The notes beneath the pieces are model-generated. The model made no database searches. It saw nothing but the letters and a program-made list of their open reading frames with translations, and was not told where the DNA came from. The translations under genes and the position numbers were made by a program. Below are positions 33,908 through 43,816 of a DNA stretch of 64,000 nucleotides, one piece after another. The first letter of the stretch is position 1. Each line of letters opens with the position of its first letter. The DNA is from Rhodanobacter sp. (GTDB lineage: Bacteria; Pseudomonadota; Gammaproteobacteria; Xanthomonadales; Rhodanobacteraceae): positions 1-64,000 of the forward strand of contig SCRO01000034.1 in assembly GCA_004298505.1 (NCBI GenBank). Direction: 5' to 3'.

Positions 33908-35001
33908 AGGATTGTCTTCGGCGAGATTGGCCCCTCACCTCGCTCCTCGGCAATCGTTCCCGGCGTTGCTCTACCTCCTGCATCCATGCAGTCCTCTCCC
34001 CGGGGGGGAGAGGATGGGCGAGTGGCGCTGCGCGCCACGAGTTCCATGGCCATTCTGGCGGCGGCGATCAGGCTGGCCGGGTCGGCGCGGCCGCTGCCGG
34101 CCAGGTCCAGGGCGGTGCCGTGGTCGACCGAGGTACGGATAAACGGCAGCCCGAGGGTGAGGTTCACGGTGCAATCGAAGGCCTCGCTCTTGAGCACCGG
34201 CAAGGCCTGGTCGTGGTACATCGCCAGCACCGCATCGTAGTGCGTGCGCTGGGCTGGCATGAAGGCGGTGTCGGCGGGCAGCGGGCCGAGCAGGTGCAGG
34301 CCTTCGGTGCGCAGGGCCTCGAGCGTGGGGATGATCGTGTCCAGTTCCTCGCGACCGAGATGGCCGCCTTCGCCGGCGTGCGGGTTGAGTCCGAGTACCG
34401 CGATGCGCGGATCAGCGAAGCCGAATTTCGCGCGCAGCTCGGCGTGCACGATGCGCAGCACGCGAGTCAGTAATGCGGGGGTGATCGCCGCCGGCACCGC
34501 AGCGAGCGGCAGGTGGGTCGTAGCTAGCGCCACGCGCAAGTCGGGGCTGGCCAGCATCATCACCACATCGGCATGCGAACGCTCGGCAAAAAATTCGGTG
34601 TGGCCGCTGAAGCGGATGCCGGCGTCGTTGATCGAAGACTTCTGCAGCGGTGCCGTGACCACTGCGGCGTAGCGTCCGGCCAGGCAACCGTCGGCGGCCT
34701 CGGCCAGCGTCGCCAGCACGTGCGATGCGTTGCGCGGATCGGGGTGGCCGGGCACTTCGTCCACAGCCAGTGGCGTATGTCGCACGCGCAGCGTGCCGGG
34801 GCGGCGCGCCTCCTCGCCCGTGCCGTCGTCGTCGATCAGCTCGATGTCCGCGTGGCAGCGTGCCGCCGCGCGTTGCAACAGGTGGCGATCAGTGATCGCC
34901 ACCAAGCTGGCCGCCAGCGCCGTGCTCGCCAGTCGGACCAGCAGTTCCGGGCCGACCCCGGCGGGCTCACCGGCAGTGACCGCCAGCCGGGCCAGCGGCA
35001 T
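33904..35001 (-). CDS. pdxA: 4-hydroxythreonine-4-phosphate dehydrogenase with repeat-encoded tail
   Basis: LAVTAGEPAGVGPELL; SGHTEFFAERSHADVVMML. Confidence 0.95.
   Translation of the reverse strand: MPLARLAVTAGEPAGVGPELLVRLASTALAASLVAITDRHLLQRAAARCHADIELIDDDGTGEEARRPGTLRVRHTPLAVDEVPGHPDPRNASHVLATLAEAADGCLAGRYAAVVTAPLQKSSINDAGIRFSGHTEFFAERSHADVVMMLASPDLRVALATTHLPLAAVPAAITPALLTRVLRIVHAELRAKFGFADPRIAVLGLNPHAGEGGHLGREELDTIIPTLEALRTEGLHLLGPLPADTAFMPAQRTHYDAVLAMYHDQALPVLKSEAFDCTVNLTLGLPFIRTSVDHGTALDLAGSGRADPASLIAAARMAMELVARSATRPSSPPRGEDCMDAGGRATPGTIAEERGEGPISPKTIL
33931..34020. repeat. CTCTCCCC/GGGGAGAGG-type palindromic repeat within pdxA 3' end
   Basis: cccctcacctcgctcctcgg...tcctctccccgggggggagagga; related to 58637-58671. 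Confidence 0.6.
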
Positions 35002-35006
35002 GTCGC

Positions 35007-36368
35007 TCAGCCCGCCTTGGGGGTGGCGCTGCCGGCGGACGACTGGCCTGCCTCGCGCAGCTCCGGCGCCAGGATGTGGATGTAGGCGTTGGAGCGCAAG
35101 TCACGCAGGAAGTCGTCGTAGGCTTGCTCGGATTTGCGGTTGCCGATCGCCTGGCGCGCCTGGTTGCGCTCGATCTGCACGGTCTGGTCACTCTGGCGCA
35201 TGCCAAGTCGTTGCAGGATATGCCAGCCGGCTTCGCTCTGGAACGGCTGCGATACCTGTCCATCCTTCAGCTCGGCAAGCTTGCTGGCAATCGTCTGCCC
35301 CCACGCATCGGGCTGGAACCAGCCCATGTCGCCGCCGAGGTTGGCGGTGGTGTCGTCCTTGGAAAACTCCTTGGCCAGCGCCGCGAAATCCTCGTGCTTG
35401 TTGACGATGCGGTTGTACAGATCCTGCGCCTTCTGCTGCGCCTGGGCCGCGGTCAAGAGCTCGCTCGGCTTGATCAGGATCTGCCGCGCATGGTATTCGG
35501 TGACCATCTTGCGCTCGCCCTGGCGTTGGCCGATCAGCTTGAGGATGTGGAAGCCGGTAGGGCCACGCAGGGCAGCACTGACTTGGCCGGCTTTCATCGA
35601 GCTGATCGCGTCGGCGAATGCCGGCGGAATTTCATCCATGCGCCGCCATCCGAGGTCGCCGCCATCCAGCGCATCGGCCGCATCGGAGTAGCGGATCGCG
35701 GCGGCACTGAAATCCATGCCGCCCTTGATCGCAGCCAGCGCCTGCTCGGCCTTGGCCTGGCTGGCTCGGATCGCGGCGGCGTCGGCACCGCTCGGGATGC
35801 TGATCTGGATGTGCGCCAGATGGACTTCACCGGCCTTGTAGTTCGGGCTGTTCAACAGGTTGTCGATTTCGCCGTCGGTCACCGATACCGAATTCTGGAT
35901 CACGCTCTGATGCAGGCGCTGCACGGTGATCTGGTCGGCCAGTTGCTGGCGGAATGCGGTAAAGCTGGAGCCCTGCTGTTCCACCGCCGCACGCAATTGC
36001 TCGGGAGTGAGTTTGTTCTGCTGGGCCACGCCCTGAACGGCGCGATCGACATCCGCGTCGGAAACCGTGATGCCCTGATCCTTTGCCTTTTGGATCTGCA
36101 GGCGCATCAGGATCAACCGGTTGAGTACCTGCCGCCGCAGCACGTCGATCGGTGGCAACTGCCCGGCTTTGCCGGCGTACTGCTGTTCTATGGCCTGCAC
36201 CGCGTCGTTCAGGTCACTTTGCAGGATGACGTCGTCGTTGACTACGGCGACGATGCGATCCAGCGGCTCGCTGGCTGGCGCGTTGGGCGCGTTGGGTGCG
36301 AGCAACTGCGCGTGGGCCGGGAGCATGATCACGAAAGCGAGCAGGAGGATCGCAAGGAGTTGCTTCAT
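35007..36368 (-). CDS. surA: Periplasmic peptidyl-prolyl isomerase SurA
   Basis: LDRIVAVVNDDVILQSDL; two parvulin domains. Confidence 0.96.
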   Translation of the reverse strand: MKQLLAILLLAFVIMLPAHAQLLAPNAPNAPASEPLDRIVAVVNDDVILQSDLNDAVQAIEQQYAGKAGQLPPIDVLRRQVLNRLILMRLQIQKAKDQGITVSDADVDRAVQGVAQQNKLTPEQLRAAVEQQGSSFTAFRQQLADQITVQRLHQSVIQNSVSVTDGEIDNLLNSPNYKAGEVHLAHIQISIPSGADAAAIRASQAKAEQALAAIKGGMDFSAAAIRYSDAADALDGGDLGWRRMDEIPPAFADAISSMKAGQVSAALRGPTGFHILKLIGQRQGERKMVTEYHARQILIKPSELLTAAQAQQKAQDLYNRIVNKHEDFAALAKEFSKDDTTANLGGDMGWFQPDAWGQTIASKLAELKDGQVSQPFQSEAGWHILQRLGMRQSDQTVQIERNQARQAIGNRKSEQAYDDFLRDLRSNAYIHILAPELREAGQSSAGSATPKAG

Positions 36369-36402
36369 TAGAGGAAAAGCCTGGGTCGCCGGGGCGGTTG
36401 CG

Positions 36403-38835
36403 TTATTGATAGCCGAGAATATCACGGCGCAGCAGCGGATCGATTTGGCCACCGGTCGAGCCGAGGCCTTTGAATACCACTTCGAACATGATGGCATTGT
36501 CGCGTTGGTTGGTATTGTGCCCCGGCGGCAGCTGGGTGGTGCCGTCATAGGATTGATTGATGTAGTTGCGATCGACCAGGCGCAGCGTGACGCAGCAACT
36601 GTCGTATTCGACGCCGAGCAGCGCATCCACGGTGCCGGTCGGCAGCTTGTACGAATTCTTGAACGCCGGTGCATATACCCATGCCGCCAGCACGCGCCAG
36701 TTGCCAGCCAATGGATAGACCATCGAAGCGCTGTATTGTTCCACCCGGCCGCGTCGGTAGTGATAGGAAAAGTTGACGATGCCGTCGGTGCCGATGCGCC
36801 GTTGCAGGCCCAGCGTGGCCAGCTCGATCAGCCGGCTGTTCGGACTCCACTGGTACGAGCTGTTCAGCCGCCAGCGGTCGCTCAGTTGCAGGTCGAGCTG
36901 GGCCACGTAGGCCGAACCCGACCAGTTGGTATCGGCGGCCACGGTGCTCTGTCCGATCGGCAGTTGCACGCGTTGCGGCGTGAAATAGCGGATCTGACCG
37001 ATGCTGGCAGACAAGCGTTCCACGCCCTCGTCGTCGAGCAGGCGCGTGGTGATCGCGCCGGTCAGGTTGTTCGCGTTCATCTGCCGATCCGCGCCGGAGA
37101 ACTGGTTGGGTGAGAACAGCTGCCAGTAGTCGAACGACATCAGGCTGGTGTTGAACAGCGGCAGGTTGTCCTGGTTGCGGTATGGCACATACAGGTAATA
37201 CAGCCGCGGCTCCAGCGTCTGGGTGTAGCTGGTGCCGAACAGCGAGGTGCTGCGGTCGAATACCAGGCCGCTGTCGAGGCTCACGATCGGCAGCGACCGG
37301 CTCGGCGCTTTCTCCGTGAATGGCGAGCCCACGCCGCTACTGAGCAACCCGTAATAGCCATAATCCTGGTAGCCGCTGCTGAGCTGGTAGGCGGTGTAGC
37401 GCCAGGCGAGTTTCGGTCGCACGTACCACGCCGAGCTGCCGAAATCCGCCGCGAGATAGGGGTAGATATCCTCGCGCTGTCCTTCGACGTAGTCTGCCTT
37501 GCGGAATGCCACCGCCTCCGTGTCCACCCCTGCCTCAAGCCAGCGCGAGAGCGGCACGTCGAGGCTGTAGCGCGCGTACGGGAGTTGCCGGTACGGCAGG
37601 CTGTGGTCGGTCGCGAACGGGTTGGTGTTCTGGTACGTGGTGGCGCCGAACGAAGCGCTCCACCACTTGCCGCTACCTGCGATCGACGCACCGGAGCTCA
37701 GATAATAGACCGGCGTGCGCGACAACCCGTTGCCATAATCGTAAAGATAACTGCTGTCGGAAACATGGTTGTAGGAACCGTAAAAACGCCATCCCTTCCA
37801 AAGCTGCGTGGTATCGGAATAGTTGATCAGGTAGCGCGAGTCGCCTTTGGTATCGGCAAGGCCATCGTTCTCGCCGTGGTCGCGCGGCACGTATTCCGCA
37901 TTCAGCTGGCCGCTTGTGCCCGGCAGCAGGTAGCGGAATTCGCCGGCAAGCATCGCGCCGCGGCCAGTGTAGATGCGTGGGTCCAGCGTGGCGTCGTAGT
38001 TCGGCGCCAGGTTCAGGTAGTACGGTGTGCTGACCTCGAAACCGGAGCGGCTGGTGTTGCCGATCGTGGGATATAGAAAACCGCTCTTGCGCCGGTCGTC
38101 GGTAGGAAAAGTGAAGTAGGGCAGGTACAGGAACGGTACCTTGCCGATGCGCATGGTGGCGTTGCGGGCCACGCCGATGCCGTTGTTCTGGTCGATGCTG
38201 ATCGACTTGGCGCGGAATTCCCAGACGTGGTGGCCGACGTCACAGGTCGAATACGTGGCCATCGAATAGCGGGTGTGCCGGGCGTCCAGCAGGTGTCCCT
38301 GTTTGGCAACACCGTTGCCCCGTGATTCAAGCATCTGGTAGCGCACGTCGTCAGCGACGCCGCGGCTGGCATGGGTGTTGCCCTGCAGGTGCGAGGCGGC
38401 CAGCAATTGCCCTGCTTCCTGGTAGCGCACGTTGCCGCGCGCGTCATAGTCGGTGGTGTCGTCGTTGTAGTCGACACTGTCAGCCTGCAGCCGCTGGTCG
38501 GCACGCTGCATGACCACGTCGCCGGAAAAGTGGTAGATGGTCTGGTTCGAGCTGTCGACACGCTGAGCATTGGCGTAGGCCGGGCTGGTATCGCGCAGGC
38601 TGTTGTCCTGGCTCAGGGTCGGGTCGTAGAACTCCAGCAGCGCATTGGGGCGGCACATCGCGTAGTTGTAGGGGCGCGCTGCGCAATGGAACGAGCCCAG
38701 TGGGCAGACCTGATCCGGGTCGCCCGCTGACGCCTTGGGATGGCTGTGGCCTGCCTTGGCACTGGCCTGACCGCCGACAAGGGCAAGGGCGGCGGCGACC
38801 GCCAGCAGGCGGCGTGGGGGAAACTTGGACGTCAC
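36403..38835 (-). CDS. lptD: LPS-assembly protein LptD (GTG start)
   Basis: OstA-type N-terminal domain, long beta-barrel, YDSCC motif; adjacent to surA. Confidence 0.96.
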   Translation of the reverse strand: MTSKFPPRRLLAVAAALALVGGQASAKAGHSHPKASAGDPDQVCPLGSFHCAARPYNYAMCRPNALLEFYDPTLSQDNSLRDTSPAYANAQRVDSSNQTIYHFSGDVVMQRADQRLQADSVDYNDDTTDYDARGNVRYQEAGQLLAASHLQGNTHASRGVADDVRYQMLESRGNGVAKQGHLLDARHTRYSMATYSTCDVGHHVWEFRAKSISIDQNNGIGVARNATMRIGKVPFLYLPYFTFPTDDRRKSGFLYPTIGNTSRSGFEVSTPYYLNLAPNYDATLDPRIYTGRGAMLAGEFRYLLPGTSGQLNAEYVPRDHGENDGLADTKGDSRYLINYSDTTQLWKGWRFYGSYNHVSDSSYLYDYGNGLSRTPVYYLSSGASIAGSGKWWSASFGATTYQNTNPFATDHSLPYRQLPYARYSLDVPLSRWLEAGVDTEAVAFRKADYVEGQREDIYPYLAADFGSSAWYVRPKLAWRYTAYQLSSGYQDYGYYGLLSSGVGSPFTEKAPSRSLPIVSLDSGLVFDRSTSLFGTSYTQTLEPRLYYLYVPYRNQDNLPLFNTSLMSFDYWQLFSPNQFSGADRQMNANNLTGAITTRLLDDEGVERLSASIGQIRYFTPQRVQLPIGQSTVAADTNWSGSAYVAQLDLQLSDRWRLNSSYQWSPNSRLIELATLGLQRRIGTDGIVNFSYHYRRGRVEQYSASMVYPLAGNWRVLAAWVYAPAFKNSYKLPTGTVDALLGVEYDSCCVTLRLVDRNYINQSYDGTTQLPPGHNTNQRDNAIMFEVVFKGLGSTGGQIDPLLRRDILGYQ

Positions 38836-39125
38836 GGAGAAATCTGCCGGCTTCGAAGGCTGGTTAAGCTAGCAGAAAGACCCCCTCGAAGGCAGGGCCA
38901 AGGTTGCTCTGACCTGCCGTGGAGCCCGCCGTTGCAGCAGCAAAGCCGCAGGCCAGCAGGCGAAAATTGGCTGAACGGGCGTCGATGGTGGGGCTTGCCC
39001 GACGGCGGCCAGGAAGTCGAGTCACCTTGCAAGATCGTGGGCTTGGTGGCGGATGCGCGCCGGGATGGGCGTGCGCCAACGAGCACACGGTGTGCTGGCT
39101 CTGCTCCGTCGGAGCGGGAGGGACG

Positions 39126-40049
39126 CTATTCCATCAGCGCCTGGACGTGGGCACGCGTGCTGGAGGCCAGCGCGGCAAGGTCGTAGCCGCCTTCCAGCGA
39201 CGATACGATGCGACCATCGGCGTGCTCATGAGCCAGCGTGACAAGCTGCTCGGTGATCCATGCGTAGTCGTTCTGACCCAGCCGGAGTTCCGCGAGCGGG
39301 TCGCTGGCATGGGCATCAAAGCCGGCCGAGATCAGCAGCAACTGCGGCTTGAAGGCGTCCAGGTGCGGCAGCAACACGCTGTTCCACAAGTCGCGGAATT
39401 CATGCGAACCGGCACCCGGTGACAGGGTGCCATTGACGATGTTGCCGGTGCCGTGTTCACCCTCCTCGCCGGTGCCCGGGTACAGCGGCCACTGGTGGCT
39501 GGAGACGAACATCACGCGCGGTTCGCGTTCGAAGGTCGCCTGGGTGCCGTTGCCGTGATGGACGTCGAAGTCGGCGATCGCCACCCGCTTCAGTCCGTGC
39601 GCGGCGAGCGCATGCGCGGCCGCCACCGCGACGTTGTTGAACAGGCAAAACCCCATCGCCTGGCTGGCGGTGGCATGGTGGCCGGGTGGGCGTACCGCGC
39701 AGAATGCATGCCGCGTCGTCCCGCCGAGCACGGCATCGACGGCGGCCACGCCCGCGCCTGCCGCACGCAGGGCCGCTTCGACCGAGCCGGCTGACATGGC
39801 CGTGTCCGGATCCAGCTGGCAGGTGTCGCCTTCGGCGGGGCGGCTTGAGAGGATGTGCTCGATATGCCGTTCGTCATGCACCCGCTGCAACTGTTCACGG
39901 GTGACTCGCGGCGCCTCGACCCGGTCGATCGCGCTGAACTGGTCGTGATCCAGTGCCTGCAATACCGCGCGCAGGCGCGCCGGTTGCTCGGGGTAGCCCG
40001 GGCCTGGGTCGTGCTGCAGGCAGGCTGGATGGGTGTATAGCCGCAGCAT
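39126..40049 (-). CDS. Histone deacetylase-family amidohydrolase
   Basis: RPPGHHATASQAMGFCLFNNVAVAA...VAIADFDVHHGNGTQ. Confidence 0.93.
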   Translation of the reverse strand: MLRLYTHPACLQHDPGPGYPEQPARLRAVLQALDHDQFSAIDRVEAPRVTREQLQRVHDERHIEHILSSRPAEGDTCQLDPDTAMSAGSVEAALRAAGAGVAAVDAVLGGTTRHAFCAVRPPGHHATASQAMGFCLFNNVAVAAAHALAAHGLKRVAIADFDVHHGNGTQATFEREPRVMFVSSHQWPLYPGTGEEGEHGTGNIVNGTLSPGAGSHEFRDLWNSVLLPHLDAFKPQLLLISAGFDAHASDPLAELRLGQNDYAWITEQLVTLAHEHADGRIVSSLEGGYDLAALASSTRAHVQALME

Positions 40050-40057
40050 GCGGCGGC

Positions 40058-40630
40058 TCAGGCGACCGGCTTGGGCTTGGGGCGGCGCTCGTGCTGCCAC
40101 AACACCTCGCCGTGACCGCTCTCGCGCGCCAGCACGCGCGAGATCACGAACAGCAGGTCGGACAGGCGGTTGAGGTAGCGCTGCGGCTGGCTGCGGATGT
40201 CCTCCTCACGCGCGAGCGCGATCACCGTGCGTTCGGCACGACGACACACCGTGCGTGCCAGGTGGCCGCAGGCCGCGGCCATGCCCCCGCCGGGCAGGAT
40301 GAACTCCTTCAACGGCGGCAGCGGCGCGTTGATCTGGTCCAGGACGTGCTCGAGTCGCTCGATGTCGCTGTCATTGACCGTCGCCATGCCGGGGATGCAC
40401 AGCTCACCGCCCAGATCGAACAGGTCGTGCTGCACCTGGGTCAGTACCTCGCGCACCTCGTCGCTGACGCCGTCGGTGGCCAGCACGATGCCGATCGTGC
40501 AGTTGAGTTCATCCACCGTGCCGTAGGCATTGACCCGCAGCGAATCCTTGCCCACCCGCGAACCATCGCCGAGACCGGTGCTGCCGTCGTCACCCGTACG
40601 CGTGTATATCTTCGAGAGCCGATTGCCCAT
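40058..40630 (-). CDS. PduO-type ATP:cob(I)alamin adenosyltransferase
   Basis: KIYTRTGDDGSTGLGDGSRV...VDELN...CRRAERTVIAL. Confidence 0.93.
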   Translation of the reverse strand: MGNRLSKIYTRTGDDGSTGLGDGSRVGKDSLRVNAYGTVDELNCTIGIVLATDGVSDEVREVLTQVQHDLFDLGGELCIPGMATVNDSDIERLEHVLDQINAPLPPLKEFILPGGGMAAACGHLARTVCRRAERTVIALAREEDIRSQPQRYLNRLSDLLFVISRVLARESGHGEVLWQHERRPKPKPVA

Positions 40631-40639
40631 CGCGGCAAC

Positions 40640-41236
40640 TCAGTGGTTCAGGCTTGGCTGGCGCGAATCGTGCAGCCCGCGCGCCAGCAGGACCACGCTC
40701 ACATGCAGCACGGCCCCGATGCCGACGTATAGCGCCGTGGTGGACAGGAACGGCAGGTACCAGTCGCCCAGGTTGACGAACCAGCTGGCAGCACTGCGCG
40801 GCAGCGGTACGCTGGTGCTGAGCCAGTAGAAACTGCCGTTGGAAATCAGGTAGCAGGCCGTCTCGCTGACCACCAGGGCGACCGCAGCCAGGCCCAGCGT
40901 CGCCGGGCGCAGGCCCAGTTGGTGGCGTGCCAGCCAGTTGCCACCCAGCCACAGCGCGCCGAAGTACGCCGGCAGGAACCAGTAGGCTGGAGACACACAG
41001 TAGTGACTCCAGAAATCCAGGCCCGCGCCGGTGATCACGAAGAAATCCACCAGCACCGCTTCGGCGATCAGCAGCGGGAATGCCCAGCGTGCTGAACCGT
41101 GCAACCAGAAGCCGGCCAGGAAGAACACGCCCCACGAGGCATCTGGCACGGTGTCGAAATGGTGCAGGCGGGTGGCCGCCATGACCAGGGCAAGCATCAG
41201 GAAGATGCCCAGGCGTTGGGTTGGGGTCTTGGCCAT
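40640..41236 (-). CDS. Polytopic membrane protein adjacent to cobalamin adenosyltransferase
   Basis: About 198 aa from MAKTPTQRLG, 5-6 hydrophobic segments; alternative ATG at 41257. Confidence 0.8.
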   Translation of the reverse strand: MAKTPTQRLGIFLMLALVMAATRLHHFDTVPDASWGVFFLAGFWLHGSARWAFPLLIAEAVLVDFFVITGAGLDFWSHYCVSPAYWFLPAYFGALWLGGNWLARHQLGLRPATLGLAAVALVVSETACYLISNGSFYWLSTSVPLPRSAASWFVNLGDWYLPFLSTTALYVGIGAVLHVSVVLLARGLHDSRQPSLNH

Positions 41237-41325
41237 GTGCGGCTCCTTGGGTGGCATCTGGTATAGATGGTTAGTCTAGCGCAACGCGGGGCGACCGACT
41301 CGGCGCGACCGCGTATCATGGCCTC

Positions 41326-42555
41326 ATGAGCGCATCCGAATCCCCTGCCGGCGACGCTTCCGGCGTATTGATCGTCGGTGGGGGCCTGGTGGGCGCCAGC
41401 CTGGCGATTGCACTGGATGCGGCCGGCATTGCGGCGACCCTGATCGAAACCGCCCCGCCGCGCGCCGATGCCCAGCCCAGCTATGACGAGCGCAACCTTG
41501 CGCTGGCCCGCGCGAGCGTCAACGGACTGGAGGCGATCGGTGTGTGGTGCCATGCCAATGCCGCGGCCACGCCGATCCAGCACATCCATGTCAGCCGCGC
41601 CGGTGAATTTGGCAGCGCGCGCATCGGGGCGGGCAAGCAGGGAGTCGAGGCGCTGGGCTGGACCCTGCCGGCACGCGAGCTGGGCATGGCCCTGCTGCGC
41701 CGGCTCGATGAATGCACCTGGTTGACCCGGCTGGCGCCAGCTACCTTGTCCGCGATCGAGCCGCTGGCCGACGGCTGGCGTGCACGCATCCAGACCGCGC
41801 ACGGCGAGCGCTGCATCGACACCGCGTTGCTGGTCGGCGCCGACGGCAGCGAGTCATTCGTACGTGGCCAGCTGGACATCGCGGCACAACGGCACGATTA
41901 CCGGCAAACGCTGTTCGTGTGCACGGTCACGCCGGAGCGACCTCACGCCGGCCGCGCGTGGGAGCGCTTCGCCGATGCGGGGCCGGTGGCGCTGCTGCCG
42001 CTGGCCGAAGGGCGTTGCGGCCTGGTGCTGACGGTGGCCGCCGAGGCGGCCGACGCGGTAGCTGGGCTGGATGACGACGATTTCATCGCACTGGCCCAGC
42101 TTCGCTCCGGCTGGCGGCTTGGCCGGCTGAGCCGCCCCGGCCGGCGCCACTCTTATCCCATCCAGCGGATCGCGGCCACCCGGCTCACTGCAGCGCGCGC
42201 CGTGCTGGTCGGCAATGCGGCCCAGACCGTGCACCCGATCGGCGCGCAAGGCTTCAATCTGGGCCTGCGCGACGCGCTGACCCTCGCCGAACTGGTGAGC
42301 GCAAGCGCGGATCCGGGTGACGCCGCGATGCTCGCGACCTACGCGACGCGTCGCGCGCCGGACCGCGAAGGCACTATGGCGATGAGCCATGGCCTGGTGC
42401 AACTGGCATGCTTGCGGCAACCTCTGCTGGCGCCGCTGCGCTCGCTGGTGCTGCTTGCCTGCGATCGGCTGCCGCCGCTGCAGCGCGCGCTGGCGCGCCG
42501 TGGCATGGGTTTTCGCGGGGAACCGCCGCTGGCGATGATGGAGCGCGTGCCATGA
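41326..42555 (+). CDS. ubiH: UbiH-like FAD-dependent ubiquinone biosynthesis hydroxylase
   Basis: VLIVGGGLVGASLAIALDAAG...LVGNAAQTVHPIGAQGFNLGLRDALTL. Confidence 0.88.
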   Translation: MSASESPAGDASGVLIVGGGLVGASLAIALDAAGIAATLIETAPPRADAQPSYDERNLALARASVNGLEAIGVWCHANAAATPIQHIHVSRAGEFGSARIGAGKQGVEALGWTLPARELGMALLRRLDECTWLTRLAPATLSAIEPLADGWRARIQTAHGERCIDTALLVGADGSESFVRGQLDIAAQRHDYRQTLFVCTVTPERPHAGRAWERFADAGPVALLPLAEGRCGLVLTVAAEAADAVAGLDDDDFIALAQLRSGWRLGRLSRPGRRHSYPIQRIAATRLTAARAVLVGNAAQTVHPIGAQGFNLGLRDALTLAELVSASADPGDAAMLATYATRRAPDREGTMAMSHGLVQLACLRQPLLAPLRSLVLLACDRLPPLQRALARRGMGFRGEPPLAMMERVP

Positions 42556-43763
42556 ATGCAAGCGCCAGTGAAACATCCTCTCGTCGTCGCGCGGCGACAC
42601 TGGACGTGGCCGTGGTCGGGGGCGGCATGGTCGGCACCGCCGCTGCGCTGGCGCTGGCCCGCGCGGGTCTCGACGTTGCCCTGCTTGAAGCGTGTCCGCC
42701 GGCAGTGTGGAGCGCTGGTGACGACCTCGACCTGCGCGTGGTCGGGCTGGCGCCATCATCGCTGACCCTGCTCGACGAATTGGGTGTCTGGACGTCCATC
42801 CGCGCAGCGCGCGCCGGACGCTACCGCCACATGCATGTCTGGGATGCCGGGAGCGGCGCGTCGATCGATTTCGACGCGGCCAGCGAGGGCCGCGATGCGC
42901 TGGGCTACATCGTCGAGAACAACCTGGTGCAGTGGACGCTGTGGCAGGCGTTGGAGGCTGCCGGCGTGCGCCGTCTGTGCCCGGCCGAGGTGACCGGCTT
43001 CGCGGCGCGCGGGGATCGCATCCAACTGCCACTGGCCGCTGGCGAGACCTTGTCCGCCGTGCTGTTGGTGGCCGCCGACGGCGCCGCATCGCCGCTGCGC
43101 CAGCGGGCCGGCATCGGCACCCACGGTCGCGACTACGCGCAACGTGCCGTGGTGGCGCATGTTGGCACCGAACGGCCGCACGGGCAGACCGCCTGGCAGC
43201 GATTCCTGGTTACCGGGCCACTGGCGCTGTTGCCGTTGGCCGACGGGCGCAGCTCGCTGGTCTGGTCGCTGCCCGAAGCCGAGGCGCAGCGGGTGCTGGC
43301 GCTTGACGACCAGGCATTCCGCGATGAACTTGGCGCAGCCAGCGATTTTCGACTGGGCCGGATCACCCGCACCACGCCACGCGCTGCTTTCCCGCTGAAA
43401 ATGCAGTTGGCCGAGCGCTACCAGGCTGGGCGCTTCGTGCTGCTGGGCGATGCGGCGCACGCGGTGCATCCGCTGGCCGGGCAGGGCGTGAACCTTGGTC
43501 TGCGCGACGTGGCCGAGCTGCGCGACACCTTGTTGGCGGCGCGCCTGGCCGGGCGCGACATCGGTGCCGCCCATGTGCTGCGTTGCTATGCGCGTCGCCG
43601 GCGCAGCGCTGACACGCTGGATGCACTGGGCTTCGACGCGCTGGCGCGTATCTATGCCTGGCAGTTGCCACCCTTGGTTGCCGCGCGAGATCTCGGCGTG
43701 CGCCTGCTGGACCGTCTGTCACCGCTGAAACGGCAGCTGTCGGAACACGCCGCAGGGCTTTGA
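42552..43763 (+). CDS. UbiI/VisC-like FAD-dependent hydroxylase
   Basis: VAVVGGGMVGTAAALALARAG...LLGDAAHAVHPLAGQGVNLGLRDVAEL. Confidence 0.88.
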   Translation: MNASASETSSRRRAATLDVAVVGGGMVGTAAALALARAGLDVALLEACPPAVWSAGDDLDLRVVGLAPSSLTLLDELGVWTSIRAARAGRYRHMHVWDAGSGASIDFDAASEGRDALGYIVENNLVQWTLWQALEAAGVRRLCPAEVTGFAARGDRIQLPLAAGETLSAVLLVAADGAASPLRQRAGIGTHGRDYAQRAVVAHVGTERPHGQTAWQRFLVTGPLALLPLADGRSSLVWSLPEAEAQRVLALDDQAFRDELGAASDFRLGRITRTTPRAAFPLKMQLAERYQAGRFVLLGDAAHAVHPLAGQGVNLGLRDVAELRDTLLAARLAGRDIGAAHVLRCYARRRRSADTLDALGFDALARIYAWQLPPLVAARDLGVRLLDRLSPLKRQLSEHAAGL

Positions 43764-43816
43764 ACTTGTTCTCCACACGCATCGTGGAGCCGTCTCGTCA
43801 ACCGGAGAATGCCGTC

